Assembly (NCBI GenBank): GCA_900554275.1 | Contig: USGS01000006.1 | Location: 1 to 41,536, forward strand | Direction: 5' to 3' | DNA from: an uncultured Eubacteriales bacterium | GTDB lineage: Bacteria; Bacillota; Clostridia; Oscillospirales; Oscillospiraceae | DNA: 41,536 bases | Shown: piece after piece, positions 22,988-30,993 of the stretch | Layout: each line of letters opens with the position of its first letter | How positions within the stretch are numbered: position 1 is the stretch's first letter | Translations under genes and position numbers: made by a program | Notes under the pieces: model-generated | What the model was told of the DNA's origin: nothing | The model's input: only the letters and a program-made list of their open reading frames with translations | The model's database searches: none

Positions 22988-23006
22988 GGCGGGAACGTTG
23001 TAATAT
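22978..23006 (+). promoter_or_regulatory. Promoter for phosphoglucose isomerase
   Basis: -35 TTGTTT (22978-22983), 17-bp spacer, -10 TAATAT (23001-23006). The -35 overlaps the T-run of the preceding terminator. Confidence 0.6.
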
Positions 23007-23051
23007 AGGGCAAATCAAATGTATATCACCTACGAATAGGAGGCACGAGCT

Positions 23052-24389
23052 ATGATACAGGTCGATCTGAAGAATGTCCGCAGCTTTATCCCTCTGCCCT
23101 ACGAGGCGGCGTTGGCACCCCGGCTGCGCATTGCCCACGACCATCTGCAAAAGGGCGACGGCGCGGGCGGCGATTTCACCGGATGGGTACACCTGCCGGA
23201 GGACTATGACCGGGCGGAGCTGCAGCGCATCAAGGACGCCGCCCGCCGCATACAGGCCGACTCTCAGGCACTGGTGGTCATCGGCATCGGCGGCTCTTAT
23301 CTGGGCGCGCGGGGCGTCATCGAGTGTCTCTGCTCCCCCAACTACAACCTGAAGAAGAAATCCACGCCCAACATCTACTTCATCGGCAACGGCCTCAGCG
23401 CCGACGCGCTGGCGGAGGCCATGGAGCTGGTGGACGGGGTGGACTTCTCCGTCAACGTCATCTCCAAATCCGGCACCACCACCGAGCCCGCCGTGGCCTT
23501 CCGTTTCTTCCGGGAGCTGCTGGAGAAGAAGTACGGCCCGGAGGCGGCGGCCCGCCGCATCTACGCCACCACCGATGCCCATAAGGGCGCGCTGAAGGCC
23601 CTGGCCGACGAGAAGGGCTACGAGGAGTTCGTCGTCCCCGACGATGTGGGCGGCCGCTACAGCGTGCTCACCGCCGTGGGACTGCTGCCCATCGCCGTGG
23701 CGGGCATCGACGTGGACGCGCTGCTGGGCGGCGCGCAGGACATGATGCGCACCTGCTCCCTGGCGGACATGAACGAGAACCCGGCGTGGCAGTACGCCGG
23801 CGCGCGGTATGAGATGTACCGCACCGGCAAGAAGATCGAGCTGCTGGCGGCCTACGAGCCCTGCTTCCGCTTCATGTCCGAGTGGTGGAAGCAGCTCTAC
23901 GGCGAGAGCGAGGGCAAGGAGAACAAGGGTCTGTTCCCCGCCAGCGTGGAGTTCACCGCCGACCTGCACTCCATGGGCCAGTATATCCAGCAGGGTGAGC
24001 GCCATCTTTTCGAGACGGTGGTGCGCTTCGGCCCGTCCCATCACGAGTGCCTTGTGCCCTGCGACGAGACCGACGGCGACGGTCTGAACTTCCTGGCAGG
24101 AAAGAGCATGGACTTCATCGCCCGTCAGGCCATGGACGGCACGCTGCTGGCCCACGTGGAGGGCGGCGTCCCCAACGTGGTGCTGCACACCGACGCGCTG
24201 GACGCGGCCACTCTGGGCGGCCTGATCTACTTCTTCGAGTACGCCTGTGGCCTCAGTGGCTACCTGCTGGACGTGAACCCCTTCGACCAGCCCGGCGTGG
24301 AGGCATACAAGAAGAATATGTTCGCCCTCCTGGGCAAGCCCGGCTACGAGGACCTGCGCCAGACGCTGCTGGAGAAGCTGGGCCGCTGA
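23052..24389 (+). CDS. pgi: Glucose-6-phosphate isomerase
   Basis: Glycolytic enzyme of 445 aa interconverting glucose-6-phosphate and fructose-6-phosphate; the length matches the short Firmicutes-type Pgi. The sugar-phosphate site IGIGGSYLGARG is at 77-88 and the signature VISKSGTTTEPAVAFRFF at 136-153. Later active-site segments are present: SMGQYIQQGER (catalytic Glu) and VEAYKKNMFALLGKPG near the C-terminus (catalytic Lys). AGGAGG lies 9 bases before the ATG. Single-gene unit with its own promoter. No full terminator was seen in the 40 bases before the next gene's promoter. Confidence 0.97.
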   Translation: MIQVDLKNVRSFIPLPYEAALAPRLRIAHDHLQKGDGAGGDFTGWVHLPEDYDRAELQRIKDAARRIQADSQALVVIGIGGSYLGARGVIECLCSPNYNLKKKSTPNIYFIGNGLSADALAEAMELVDGVDFSVNVISKSGTTTEPAVAFRFFRELLEKKYGPEAAARRIYATTDAHKGALKALADEKGYEEFVVPDDVGGRYSVLTAVGLLPIAVAGIDVDALLGGAQDMMRTCSLADMNENPAWQYAGARYEMYRTGKKIELLAAYEPCFRFMSEWWKQLYGESEGKENKGLFPASVEFTADLHSMGQYIQQGERHLFETVVRFGPSHHECLVPCDETDGDGLNFLAGKSMDFIARQAMDGTLLAHVEGGVPNVVLHTDALDAATLGGLIYFFEYACGLSGYLLDVNPFDQPGVEAYKKNMFALLGKPGYEDLRQTLLEKLGR

Positions 24390-24430
24390 CACTGGGTGTT
24401 TTCACCAAAAAACTGTTTACTTTTTCTTCA

Positions 24431-24459
24431 TTGCTATTTTCCTCCGGGTATGGTATGCT
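24431..24459 (+). promoter_or_regulatory. Promoter for the small P-loop gene
   Basis: -35 TTGCTA (24431-24436), 17-bp spacer, -10 TATGCT (24454-24459). Confidence 0.6.
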
Positions 24460-24505
24460 GTATATGGAAGGAAGCCCTTCACCAAAGACAAAGGAGTGAT
24501 TTCTT

Positions 24506-24916
24506 ATGGTTAGACTGATCATGGGTGCAAACGGAGCGGGCAAGACCAAGCAGCTCATCGAGCTGGTCCACAGCAGTGTGGAGTCCGAGACCGGCAGCGT
24601 CGTCTGCATCGAGCCCAACCGCGATATGACCTACGACATCAGCTATAATGTCCGGTTGGTCACCGCCAGCGAGTATAACGTGAATTCTTTCGAGTGCCTG
24701 CGGGGCTTCCTCTGCGGCCTGTATGCGGGCAATTACGATATTTCCCATGTGTTCGTGGACAACCTGTGCAAGATTGCCGGCAGCACTGACCTGCAGGCCG
24801 TGGAGAAGTTCCTGCACTGGCTGGACCGTTTCAGCGAGGAGAACGGTGTCAAGTTCACCGTTACCATCAGCGCCTCGGAGGACACCGCTACCGAGGGCAT
24901 GAAGCAGTACATCTGA
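24506..24916 (+). CDS. Small P-loop NTPase-like protein of unknown function
   Basis: Cytosolic protein of 136 aa. Walker A GANGAGKTK is at residues 7-15 and a likely Walker B, ISHVFVDN, near 79-86. The order (N-terminal P-loop, VVCIEPN strand, VFVDN, then a helical part) resembles a minimal RecA- or thymidine-kinase-like fold without any lid or zinc domain. Homologues in Clostridia are sometimes labelled as PilT-like, a label nothing here supports: there are no pilus genes and the protein is far too short. AAGGAG precedes the ATG by 9 bases. Own promoter and strong terminator make it a single-gene unit. Function unknown. Confidence 0.8.
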   Translation: MVRLIMGANGAGKTKQLIELVHSSVESETGSVVCIEPNRDMTYDISYNVRLVTASEYNVNSFECLRGFLCGLYAGNYDISHVFVDNLCKIAGSTDLQAVEKFLHWLDRFSEENGVKFTVTISASEDTATEGMKQYI

Positions 24917-24918
24917 GC

Positions 24919-24966
24919 AAACGCGAAAAAAGAGAACGGCGTGAGCCGTTCTCTTTTTTCGCGTTT
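24919..24966. terminator. Bidirectional terminator between the P-loop gene and gatD-like gene
   Basis: Perfect 22-bp stem (24919-24940 with 24945-24966), GTGA loop, A6/T6 inside the stem. Convergent genes; the arm touches the stop codon of the gatD-like gene. Confidence 0.94.
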
Positions 24967-25682
24967 TACGAATACTGCCAGCCCCGGCCCTCCTGCCGGA
25001 ACTCCGCCAGCCGCTTTTCATAGCTGGCCGTCGCCGCCTCCTCAAAGGCCAGCGCGTCCGAGGGGGCGTCCATCTGCCGCAGCAGCCACTTGCACAGCGG
25101 CGGGTTCAGGATCAGCAGCGGCCCGATCAGGGACGTGGCCATCAGCCCGCCCCGGCGGAAGCCCTCCCGCTTTTCCTCCGGGCAGCGCCCCACGCCCCGC
25201 AGAGTGTCGAACCACCCCGGCGCGTCGCCGGCGTCATAGATGAACCCGAACAGACTCTTGAAGCCCACGATGTCCATATCCTCGAACCGCCCCACGAAAA
25301 AGCTGTTGTGCCGCTTCATCATCGTATATTTCGCCCGGCCCGGCAGCAGTCCCAGCCCGGTGATGGTGTCGGCACTGTCGCTGTCCATGGCGGCGGTGAA
25401 CACGTCCTGGGCGTTGCCCGTCAGCAGCATAAGCTGCCCGCCGTCCACCTTTTCACCGATGGCCTTCGTCCAGGGCCGCAGCGCCTCCGATGCCAGCGCC
25501 AGCCCCTGCTCCGTGGTGCTGCCCATATAGACCAGCGTTACGTCCTCGTCCAGAAACCGGGGCTTGCTGTGCAGGTCCGTCTCCACGATCTCCAGCGCCG
25601 GGCAGCTCCGCTTCAGGTAGTACACGTTCTGCAAGTCCCCGTACAGGTTGCATACCTCCGGGAACAAAATCTCCACCCTCAT
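24966..25682 (-). CDS. GatD-like class I glutamine amidotransferase with lost catalytic residues
   Basis: 238 aa, in the position of GatD, the glutaminase partner of MurT that amidates D-Glu of lipid II at the inner membrane face. The overall GatD pattern is visible: N-terminal LFPEVCNLYGDLQNVYYL (6-23), nucleophile-elbow region GGQLMLLTGNAQ (81-92) and the C-terminal SLIGPLLILNPPL (184-196). The nucleophile Cys of the elbow is Thr (T88) and the catalytic His of the HGPLL motif is Ile (I186). ENH near residue 140 is also changed (GFKSLFGF). It is therefore predicted not to hydrolyse glutamine. It overlaps murT by 4 bases. It may be a structural partner, or the complex may use free ammonia. 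Confidence 0.85.
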   Translation of the reverse strand: MRVEILFPEVCNLYGDLQNVYYLKRSCPALEIVETDLHSKPRFLDEDVTLVYMGSTTEQGLALASEALRPWTKAIGEKVDGGQLMLLTGNAQDVFTAAMDSDSADTITGLGLLPGRAKYTMMKRHNSFFVGRFEDMDIVGFKSLFGFIYDAGDAPGWFDTLRGVGRCPEEKREGFRRGGLMATSLIGPLLILNPPLCKWLLRQMDAPSDALAFEEAATASYEKRLAEFRQEGRGWQYS

Positions 25683-27064
25683 TCCGCGCCCTCCTTTGCC
25701 AGCAGCATTTCCTTCAGCTTTGCCTTGACCCGGTGGGCCAGGGGCATACCGTCCACACCGTAGAGGATATACACGTCGTCCCCCGGCGTCAGCGGCAGCA
25801 GCTCCAGCGCCGCGAATTCGTCCTCCGTCAGCCGTATCTTCTCCTCCGGGATGCCCGCCAACAGCAGCCGCAGCTTGTAGTCATAGGCCCGCGGCCCGGC
25901 ACAGACCAGGCACGTCACGTCATCGCTGTTCAAAAACTCAAAGTCCGTGTCGTACATCCAGCTGGGGTTCTCCGACCAGCTCTTGGCCACGCCCATGCAG
26001 TTCATCATCACCAGCAGCTCCTTCCGCCCCGGCTTGGAGCGGATATAGTCGAAGTTCCGGGAGCAGGCCAGGGCGTTCTTGTCCTTGGACATCTGCATGA
26101 TCACGTTCACGCCGCCGATCTTCTCCTCCGACAGCCGGCTGGCGGGGATCTTCACCTCCGCCATGCGCCGTGCGATGGTCTCGTGGTCAAAGCCCAGCTG
26201 CCGCAGTGCGGCGATGACCGTCACTATGTTGTAGATATTGTGGAGACTGTCGGTGATCAGCGTGTAGGGGTACTCCACGCCGCTTTCCCGGATACACATG
26301 GTGTGGGCGGCGATATCCACCTTCGTGGCCAGATAGTCGCTGTCCGGGGAGTGGAAGCCGCAACTCTCGCACACCGCCCGGCCGATGTGGTGGTAGCGGC
26401 GGTACTCGTACCGCAGCTTCCCCGCACACTTGGGGCAGATACGCATATCGTTCAGCAGGTTCTCGCACGCCGTCACGTCGGTGGGCAGCCGGTCGATGCC
26501 GAAGTACACCCGCTGGTTCTCCGGCGCGACAGACCCGGAGATCAGGTCGTCTGCGTTGAGGATGAGTTTGCTCTCCCGGGGGAAGGATCGGGTCAGGATG
26601 TCCGCGATATACCCGGGGTGGGCGTTGCGCATGATGGAGTCCCGGAACAGGTTCGTCACCGCGATATAGTCCGGCTTCACATAGGGATAGACCTTAGGCG
26701 CGGAGCGCTCGTCCACCTCCAGCACCGCCAGGTCATAGCCGGGCCGGACGCGGCCCAGCAGGTCGCAGCCCTTCAGCAGCGCCGTACTGATGCCGGACAC
26801 GATGTTGCTGCCGGCCCGGTTGCTCAGCACGCTTTTGCCCTCCGCCGTCAGCACGTCGCCCAGCATATTGGCCACGGTGGTCTTGCCGTTGGTGCCTGTC
26901 ACCGCCACGATGTGTGCGGGCTTGCCGATGTATTTCAGAAAGTCGGGACACAGCTTCACCGCAAGACTGCCGGGGAAATCCGTGCCGTTGTGGCGGGTGA
27001 TTCTCAGCGCCGGGATGGACAGCTTCGCCATCCACAGCGCGAAAAGAAACCGCAGTTTACCCAT
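25679..27064 (-). CDS. murT: MurT-like Mur ligase (lipid II isoglutaminyl synthase subunit)
   Basis: Mur-ligase-type ATPase of 461 aa that activates the D-Glu alpha-carboxylate of lipid II for amidation. ATP loop GTNGKT is at 57-62, the central Mur-ligase domain follows, with a Cys4 zinc ribbon C210/C213/C232/C235 that is characteristic of MurT. The C-terminal domain has the conserved WMYDTDFEFL (369-378), in which the Asp is the candidate catalytic residue. It overlaps mnmG by 8 bases upstream and the gatD-like gene by 4 bases downstream, so the three are one operon. MurT itself looks intact, unlike its partner. Confidence 0.93.
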   Translation of the reverse strand: MGKLRFLFALWMAKLSIPALRITRHNGTDFPGSLAVKLCPDFLKYIGKPAHIVAVTGTNGKTTVANMLGDVLTAEGKSVLSNRAGSNIVSGISTALLKGCDLLGRVRPGYDLAVLEVDERSAPKVYPYVKPDYIAVTNLFRDSIMRNAHPGYIADILTRSFPRESKLILNADDLISGSVAPENQRVYFGIDRLPTDVTACENLLNDMRICPKCAGKLRYEYRRYHHIGRAVCESCGFHSPDSDYLATKVDIAAHTMCIRESGVEYPYTLITDSLHNIYNIVTVIAALRQLGFDHETIARRMAEVKIPASRLSEEKIGGVNVIMQMSKDKNALACSRNFDYIRSKPGRKELLVMMNCMGVAKSWSENPSWMYDTDFEFLNSDDVTCLVCAGPRAYDYKLRLLLAGIPEEKIRLTEDEFAALELLPLTPGDDVYILYGVDGMPLAHRVKAKLKEMLLAKEGAE

Positions 27065-28949
27065 TATCCGTCTCCTCCTTGGTGTGTGTTTGCAGCCATA
27101 TCATCAGCGCGGCCACGTCTGCCGGGGACACGCCGGAGATACGGCCCGCCTGTCCTAGGTTCAGCGGGCGGACATCGCTCAGCTTCTCCCGGGCCTCCAG
27201 CCGCAGCCCCTGTATGGCGCTGTAATCCATATCCTCCGGCAGCACCCGCCGCTCCAGCTTCTCAAACTCCGCCGTCTGCCGCAGCTGCCGTTGGATGTAG
27301 CCCTCGTATTTTACGGAGATCTCCACCTGCTCCCGCACCGCCTGGGGCAGCGCGGGCCGCCCTGGGTCGAAGGGCGTCAGGTCATCGTAGGTCAACTGGG
27401 GTCTGCGCAGCAGGTCGATGAGACGGCAGCCGCTGTCCACCGCCGCCGTGCCCTTCTCCGCCAGCAGCGCGTTCAGCGCCGGCGTGCCCGCCGTGCCGGT
27501 GTGCTCCAGCCGCTTGATCTCCCGGGCCACGGCCTCATATTTTTCCTCCACCGCCCGCAGCCGTGTGTCGCTGACCAGCCCGATGCGGTGGCCGATGGCG
27601 GCCAGCCGCACGTCGGCGTTGTCCTGCCGCAGCACCAGCCGGTACTCGGAGCGGCTGGTCATCATGCGGTACGGCTCATCCGTGCCCTTGGTCACCAGAT
27701 CGTCGATGAGCGTGCCGATGTAGCTCTCGTTGCGCTTCAGCACCAGCGGCATCTCGCCCTTGATGGCCAGCGCCGCGTTGACGCCCGCCACGAAGCCCTG
27801 CACCGCCGCCTCCTCGTAGCCCGATGAGCCGTTGAATTGCCCCGCGCCGTACAGGCCGCCGATGGCCTTCACCTCCAGCGTGGGCCGCAGAGCCAGCGGG
27901 TCGATGCAGTCGTATTCGATGGCGTAGGCCGGGCGCATGATCTCCGCGTGCTCCAGCCCCGGTATGGTGTGGAGCATGGCGGTCTGCACCTCCTCCGGCA
28001 TGGAGGAGGAGAAGCCCTGCACATACAGCTCCTCCGTCCGCAGCCCCATAGGCTCGATGAACAGCTGATGCCGGGGCTTGTCCGCGAAGCGCACCACCTT
28101 CGTCTCGATGGACGGGCAGTACCGCGGGCCGACGCCCTGTATCACCCCGGAATAGATGGGACTTCTGTCCAGGTTCTCCCGGATGATGCGGTGGGTCTCC
28201 TCATTGGTATACGTCAGATAGCACACCGCCCGGTTCTCCGGCACGCGCTCCGTCTCAAAGCTGAAGGGCAGGGGATCGACGTCGCCCTCCTGTATCTCCA
28301 TTTTGGAAAAGTCCACGCTGCGCCGGTGTATCCTCGGCGGCGTACCGGTCTTGAACCGCCGCAAAGGCAGCCCCAGCGACCGCAGGCTATCCGCCAGCGC
28401 GTCGGCGGGGTGCAGCCCGTCCGGGCCGGAGGACTCGATGCATTCGCCCACGATGGTCTGCCCCGTCAGGTACGTGCCGGTGCACAGGATGACGGCCTTC
28501 GCCTCCAGCACCGCGCCGGTACGCAGCACCACGGCCTTCACGTGGCTGCTTTCGCACCGCAGCTCCGTCACCTCCGCCTGCCGCAGCGTCAGGTTCTCCT
28601 GCTGCTCCAGCGTCTGCTTCATCACCTGCTGGTACTCCCGGCGGTCTGCCTGCGCCCGCAGCGACCACACCGCCGGGCCTTTGCCACGGTTCAGCATACG
28701 GTACTGGATGCAGGCCTTGTCCGCCGCCTTGGCCATTTCACCGCCCAAAGCGTCCAGCTCCCGTACCAGATGGCCCTTGCCTGTGCCGCCAATGGCCGGG
28801 TTGCAGGGCATATTTCCCACCGCGTCCAGACTGACGGTCAGGCACACGGTCCTCATGCCCATCCGCGCCGCCGCCAGCGCCGCCTCGATGCCGGCGTGTC
28901 CCGCGCCTACCACCGCCACGTCGAACGCGCCGCCGAAAAACTCTCTCAT
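27057..28949 (-). CDS. mnmG: tRNA uridine-5-carboxymethylaminomethyl modification enzyme MnmG (GidA)
   Basis: FAD-dependent enzyme of 630 aa that, with MnmE, builds the 5-carboxymethylaminomethyl group on wobble U34 of several tRNAs. The FAD motif VVGAGHAGIEAALAAARMG starts near residue 13, GNMPCNPAIGGTGKGHLVRE follows, and the later family segments RFKTGTPPRI and YTLTRPEYAIEYD-like AEIMRPAYAIEYD are present; the helical C-terminal MnmE-binding domain is complete. ATG at 28949 is preferred over ATG at 28994 because GGGAG lies 7 bases upstream and homologues start there. Own promoter at 29003-29031. MnmE, its partner, is not in the window. Confidence 0.97.
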   Translation of the reverse strand: MREFFGGAFDVAVVGAGHAGIEAALAAARMGMRTVCLTVSLDAVGNMPCNPAIGGTGKGHLVRELDALGGEMAKAADKACIQYRMLNRGKGPAVWSLRAQADRREYQQVMKQTLEQQENLTLRQAEVTELRCESSHVKAVVLRTGAVLEAKAVILCTGTYLTGQTIVGECIESSGPDGLHPADALADSLRSLGLPLRRFKTGTPPRIHRRSVDFSKMEIQEGDVDPLPFSFETERVPENRAVCYLTYTNEETHRIIRENLDRSPIYSGVIQGVGPRYCPSIETKVVRFADKPRHQLFIEPMGLRTEELYVQGFSSSMPEEVQTAMLHTIPGLEHAEIMRPAYAIEYDCIDPLALRPTLEVKAIGGLYGAGQFNGSSGYEEAAVQGFVAGVNAALAIKGEMPLVLKRNESYIGTLIDDLVTKGTDEPYRMMTSRSEYRLVLRQDNADVRLAAIGHRIGLVSDTRLRAVEEKYEAVAREIKRLEHTGTAGTPALNALLAEKGTAAVDSGCRLIDLLRRPQLTYDDLTPFDPGRPALPQAVREQVEISVKYEGYIQRQLRQTAEFEKLERRVLPEDMDYSAIQGLRLEAREKLSDVRPLNLGQAGRISGVSPADVAALMIWLQTHTKEETDNG

Positions 28950-29002
28950 GCCGGGTCTCCCACCCTTCTTAACCTTTCTTAGGATAGATTTCATAACACT
29001 TT

Positions 29003-29031
29003 ATTATACTATGCTCTGTCCCCGGGCGCAA
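29003..29031 (-). promoter_or_regulatory. Promoter for the mnmG-murT-gatD operon
   Basis: -35 TTGCGC (29026-29031), 17-bp spacer, consensus -10 TATAAT (29003-29008), about 50 bases before the ATG. Confidence 0.75.
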
Positions 29032-29109
29032 GAGGTTATACTGGCCTGTTTTTGTGCAAGCTGCTACAAAAATTTACATGAATTTTATGTAAGATATACA
29101 AAATAATTC

Positions 29110-29138
29110 TTGCTTTTTATAAAGTAATTCCATATAAT
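29110..29138 (+). promoter_or_regulatory. Strong promoter of a short orphan transcription unit
   Basis: -35 TTGCTT (29110-29115), 17-bp spacer, consensus -10 TATAAT (29133-29138), in AT-rich DNA. Upstream lies an inverted repeat TTACAT-N7-ATGTAA. The transcript would run about 160 nt to the terminator at 29277-29307. Confidence 0.75.
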
Positions 29139-29176
29139 ATACTTGCAAAAATGAATGAAAGGAGCGTGATAAGACT

Positions 29177-29254
29177 ATGACCACGACATGGATCTGGGGC
29201 GACCTGGACGATATGATCTTCGCGGACTGTGACCGGCAGGTAAGCCAGCGGTAA
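29177..29254 (+). CDS. Possible 25-residue peptide in the orphan unit
   Basis: ATG at 29177 with AAAGGAG ending 12 bases upstream, a long spacing. The product would begin MTTTWIWGDLDDMIF and end DRQVSQR: acidic, with two Trp and one Cys, no signal or membrane segment. A 9-codon ORF starting at 29151 overlaps it as ATGA. It may be a true small protein, a translated regulator, or chance within a small RNA. No similarity recognised. The 440-base gap between mnmG and the DUF1667 gene otherwise holds only the two promoters and two terminators listed. Confidence 0.4.
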   Translation: MTTTWIWGDLDDMIFADCDRQVSQR

Positions 29255-29276
29255 AGTACCTCTACGAAAGACACCA

Positions 29277-29307
29277 CCACGCTTGTAAGCGTGGCGTTTT
29301 GCTTTTT
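29277..29307 (+). terminator. Terminator of the orphan unit
   Basis: 7-bp stem CCACGCT/AGCGTGG with TGTA loop, then CGTTTTGCTTTTT. Confidence 0.8.
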
Positions 29308-29345
29308 ATGGGCGATTTTGCCCTGTCATATATAAGCGAAGTCAT

Positions 29346-29384
29346 AGAAAAACAGAAAGAGGGAGGCGCAGCCGCGCCTCCCTC
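29346..29384 (-). terminator. Terminator of the flavoprotein operon
   Basis: Perfect 11-bp stem GAGGGAGGCGC/GCGCCTCCCTC (29359-29369 with 29374-29384); the minus strand then reads TTTCTGTTTTTC. Confidence 0.85.
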
Positions 29385-29389
29385 TCCGT

Positions 29390-29743
29390 TTATAATGACT
29401 TGACCGCGATGACATCCACGCCCGTGCCGCACACGTCCCGCAGCACCACGTCTCCGGCGCGGATGGGGGCTTGGGCCGTGGCCCGCCGCAGCGCGTCCGC
29501 CACCGCCAGCACCTTTTCCTTCGGCACTTCGCCGTTGGTACGCACCGGCAGCACCGGCAGCCTGCCGCCCCGCAGCGCCACCGTGCCGGTGACGGTACGC
29601 ATGGGCGCGACGCACTCCTTTTTGGCGTAGTCCTCGCCCCGGCGGCAGGTATTGCCCGTCACACGGGTGACGACGCCGTTCTCGATCTCCGCCGTCAGCC
29701 GGCAGCCCATAGGGCAGCCGATGCAGATCAGTTCCCGTGTCAT
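29390..29743 (-). CDS. DUF1667 domain Cys-rich protein
   Basis: Small cytosolic protein of 117 aa (COG3862/DUF1667). Cysteines C7, C10, C14 (CIGCPMGC), C33 and C44 likely bind an Fe-S cluster or zinc, followed by PMRTVTGTVAL and a C-terminal domain. In anaerobes it is regularly found beside two flavoproteins related to GlpA and is thought to be part of the same dehydrogenase complex. Overlap of 4 bases (ATGA) with the gene upstream confirms one operon. Its exact role is unknown. Confidence 0.92.
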   Translation of the reverse strand: MTRELICIGCPMGCRLTAEIENGVVTRVTGNTCRRGEDYAKKECVAPMRTVTGTVALRGGRLPVLPVRTNGEVPKEKVLAVADALRRATAQAPIRAGDVVLRDVCGTGVDVIAVKSL

Positions 29744-30993
29744 GCCTGTCCCTCCTCTACCACAAAGGTCACGCGCTCTGCGCCGGCAGGGATGGCGGCG
29801 GTGTCCAGGGGGAAGCTCTCCATCTCACCGGGGGTCAGGATGCGCTTTGGGATGCGTTTGAGCAGTGTGCCCCCGGCATAGGCGCACAGCGATGCGCCGC
29901 GGTAGGGCTGCCCTACCCGGAAGCGCACCGTCACCACGCCGCTGCTTCGGTGTACCTGCTGAGGGACGGTGTAGCGCACGCCGCTGTGCCCCTCCAGCGC
30001 CACGGTCTCGCCCGAGGCCGGGCCATTCCGCAGGAAACGGGCGGCGCTGCGCCCGGCGGCAGCGGCCTCCTGAGATACGAAGTCCACCAGATCGTGGACG
30101 TGCAGTACATTACCGCAGGCAAACACGCCGGGCAGGGAGGTGGACAGGTCGTCGGAAACCTCCGGCCCGCCGGTGACGCGGTCCAGCGCCACCCCGGCCT
30201 GACGGCTCAGCTCGTTCTCCGGCAGCAGGCCCACGCTGAGAAGCAGCGTGTCGCACTGGATATACCGCTCCGTACCGGGGACGGGACGGCGGTTTTCATC
30301 CACCCGCGCCAGCGTCACGCCGGTGAGGTGCTCCTGCCCGTGTATCTCCGTTACGGTGGTGGATAGGTACAGGGGGATATTGAAGTCGTCCAAACACTGG
30401 ACGATGTTCCGCTTCAGGCCGCCGGAGTAGGGCATCAGCTCCGCTACTGCCAGTACCTCCGCGCCCTCCAGCGTCATGCGCCGGGCCATGATCAGGCCGA
30501 TGTCGCCCGAACCCAGGATCACCACCCGCCGCCCGGGCAGGCAGCCCTCCATGTTCACCAGCCGCTGGGCCGTGCCGGCGGACCAGATGCCGGCGGGCCG
30601 CGTGCCGGGAATGTTCAGCGCGCCGCGAGGCCGCTCCCGGCAGCCCATAGCCAGCACCACCGCGCCGGCCCTGATCTGCTGCAGACCCGTCTCCCGGCCG
30701 GTGACGGTCAGCACCCGCTCCGGGGAGACATCCAGCACCATGCAGTCCGTCCACAATTCGATGCCGCGCCGGTGCATTTCGTCGATGTACCGCTGGGCGT
30801 ACTCCGGTCCGGTCAGCTCCTGCCCGAAGGTGTGGAGGCCGAACCCGGCGTGGATGCACTGATTCAGTATGCCGCCGGGCTCGCTGTCCCGCTCCAGTAT
30901 CAGAATATCGCGCACGCCCTCATCATAGGCGCTGACGGCGGCCGCCAGCCCGGCAGGGCCGCCGCCCACGATGGCAAGCTGTACTTCCTTCAT
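29740..30993 (-). CDS. NAD(P)/FAD-dependent oxidoreductase (GlpA-associated type)
   Basis: Pyridine-nucleotide-disulfide-type flavoprotein of 417 aa. The FAD site AIVGGGPAGLAAAV is at 7-20 and the internal NAD(P) site ILGSGDIGLIMARR near 155-168; the family stretch GCRERPRGALNIPGTRPAG is intact. No redox CxxC pair was seen, so it is not a thioredoxin-reductase enzyme. ATG at 30993 follows AGGAGG by 7 bases. Start and stop overlap both neighbours (TGATG upstream, ATGA downstream). It likely passes electrons between the GlpA-like subunit and NAD(P). Confidence 0.92.
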   Translation of the reverse strand: MKEVQLAIVGGGPAGLAAAVSAYDEGVRDILILERDSEPGGILNQCIHAGFGLHTFGQELTGPEYAQRYIDEMHRRGIELWTDCMVLDVSPERVLTVTGRETGLQQIRAGAVVLAMGCRERPRGALNIPGTRPAGIWSAGTAQRLVNMEGCLPGRRVVILGSGDIGLIMARRMTLEGAEVLAVAELMPYSGGLKRNIVQCLDDFNIPLYLSTTVTEIHGQEHLTGVTLARVDENRRPVPGTERYIQCDTLLLSVGLLPENELSRQAGVALDRVTGGPEVSDDLSTSLPGVFACGNVLHVHDLVDFVSQEAAAAGRSAARFLRNGPASGETVALEGHSGVRYTVPQQVHRSSGVVTVRFRVGQPYRGASLCAYAGGTLLKRIPKRILTPGEMESFPLDTAAIPAGAERVTFVVEEGQA

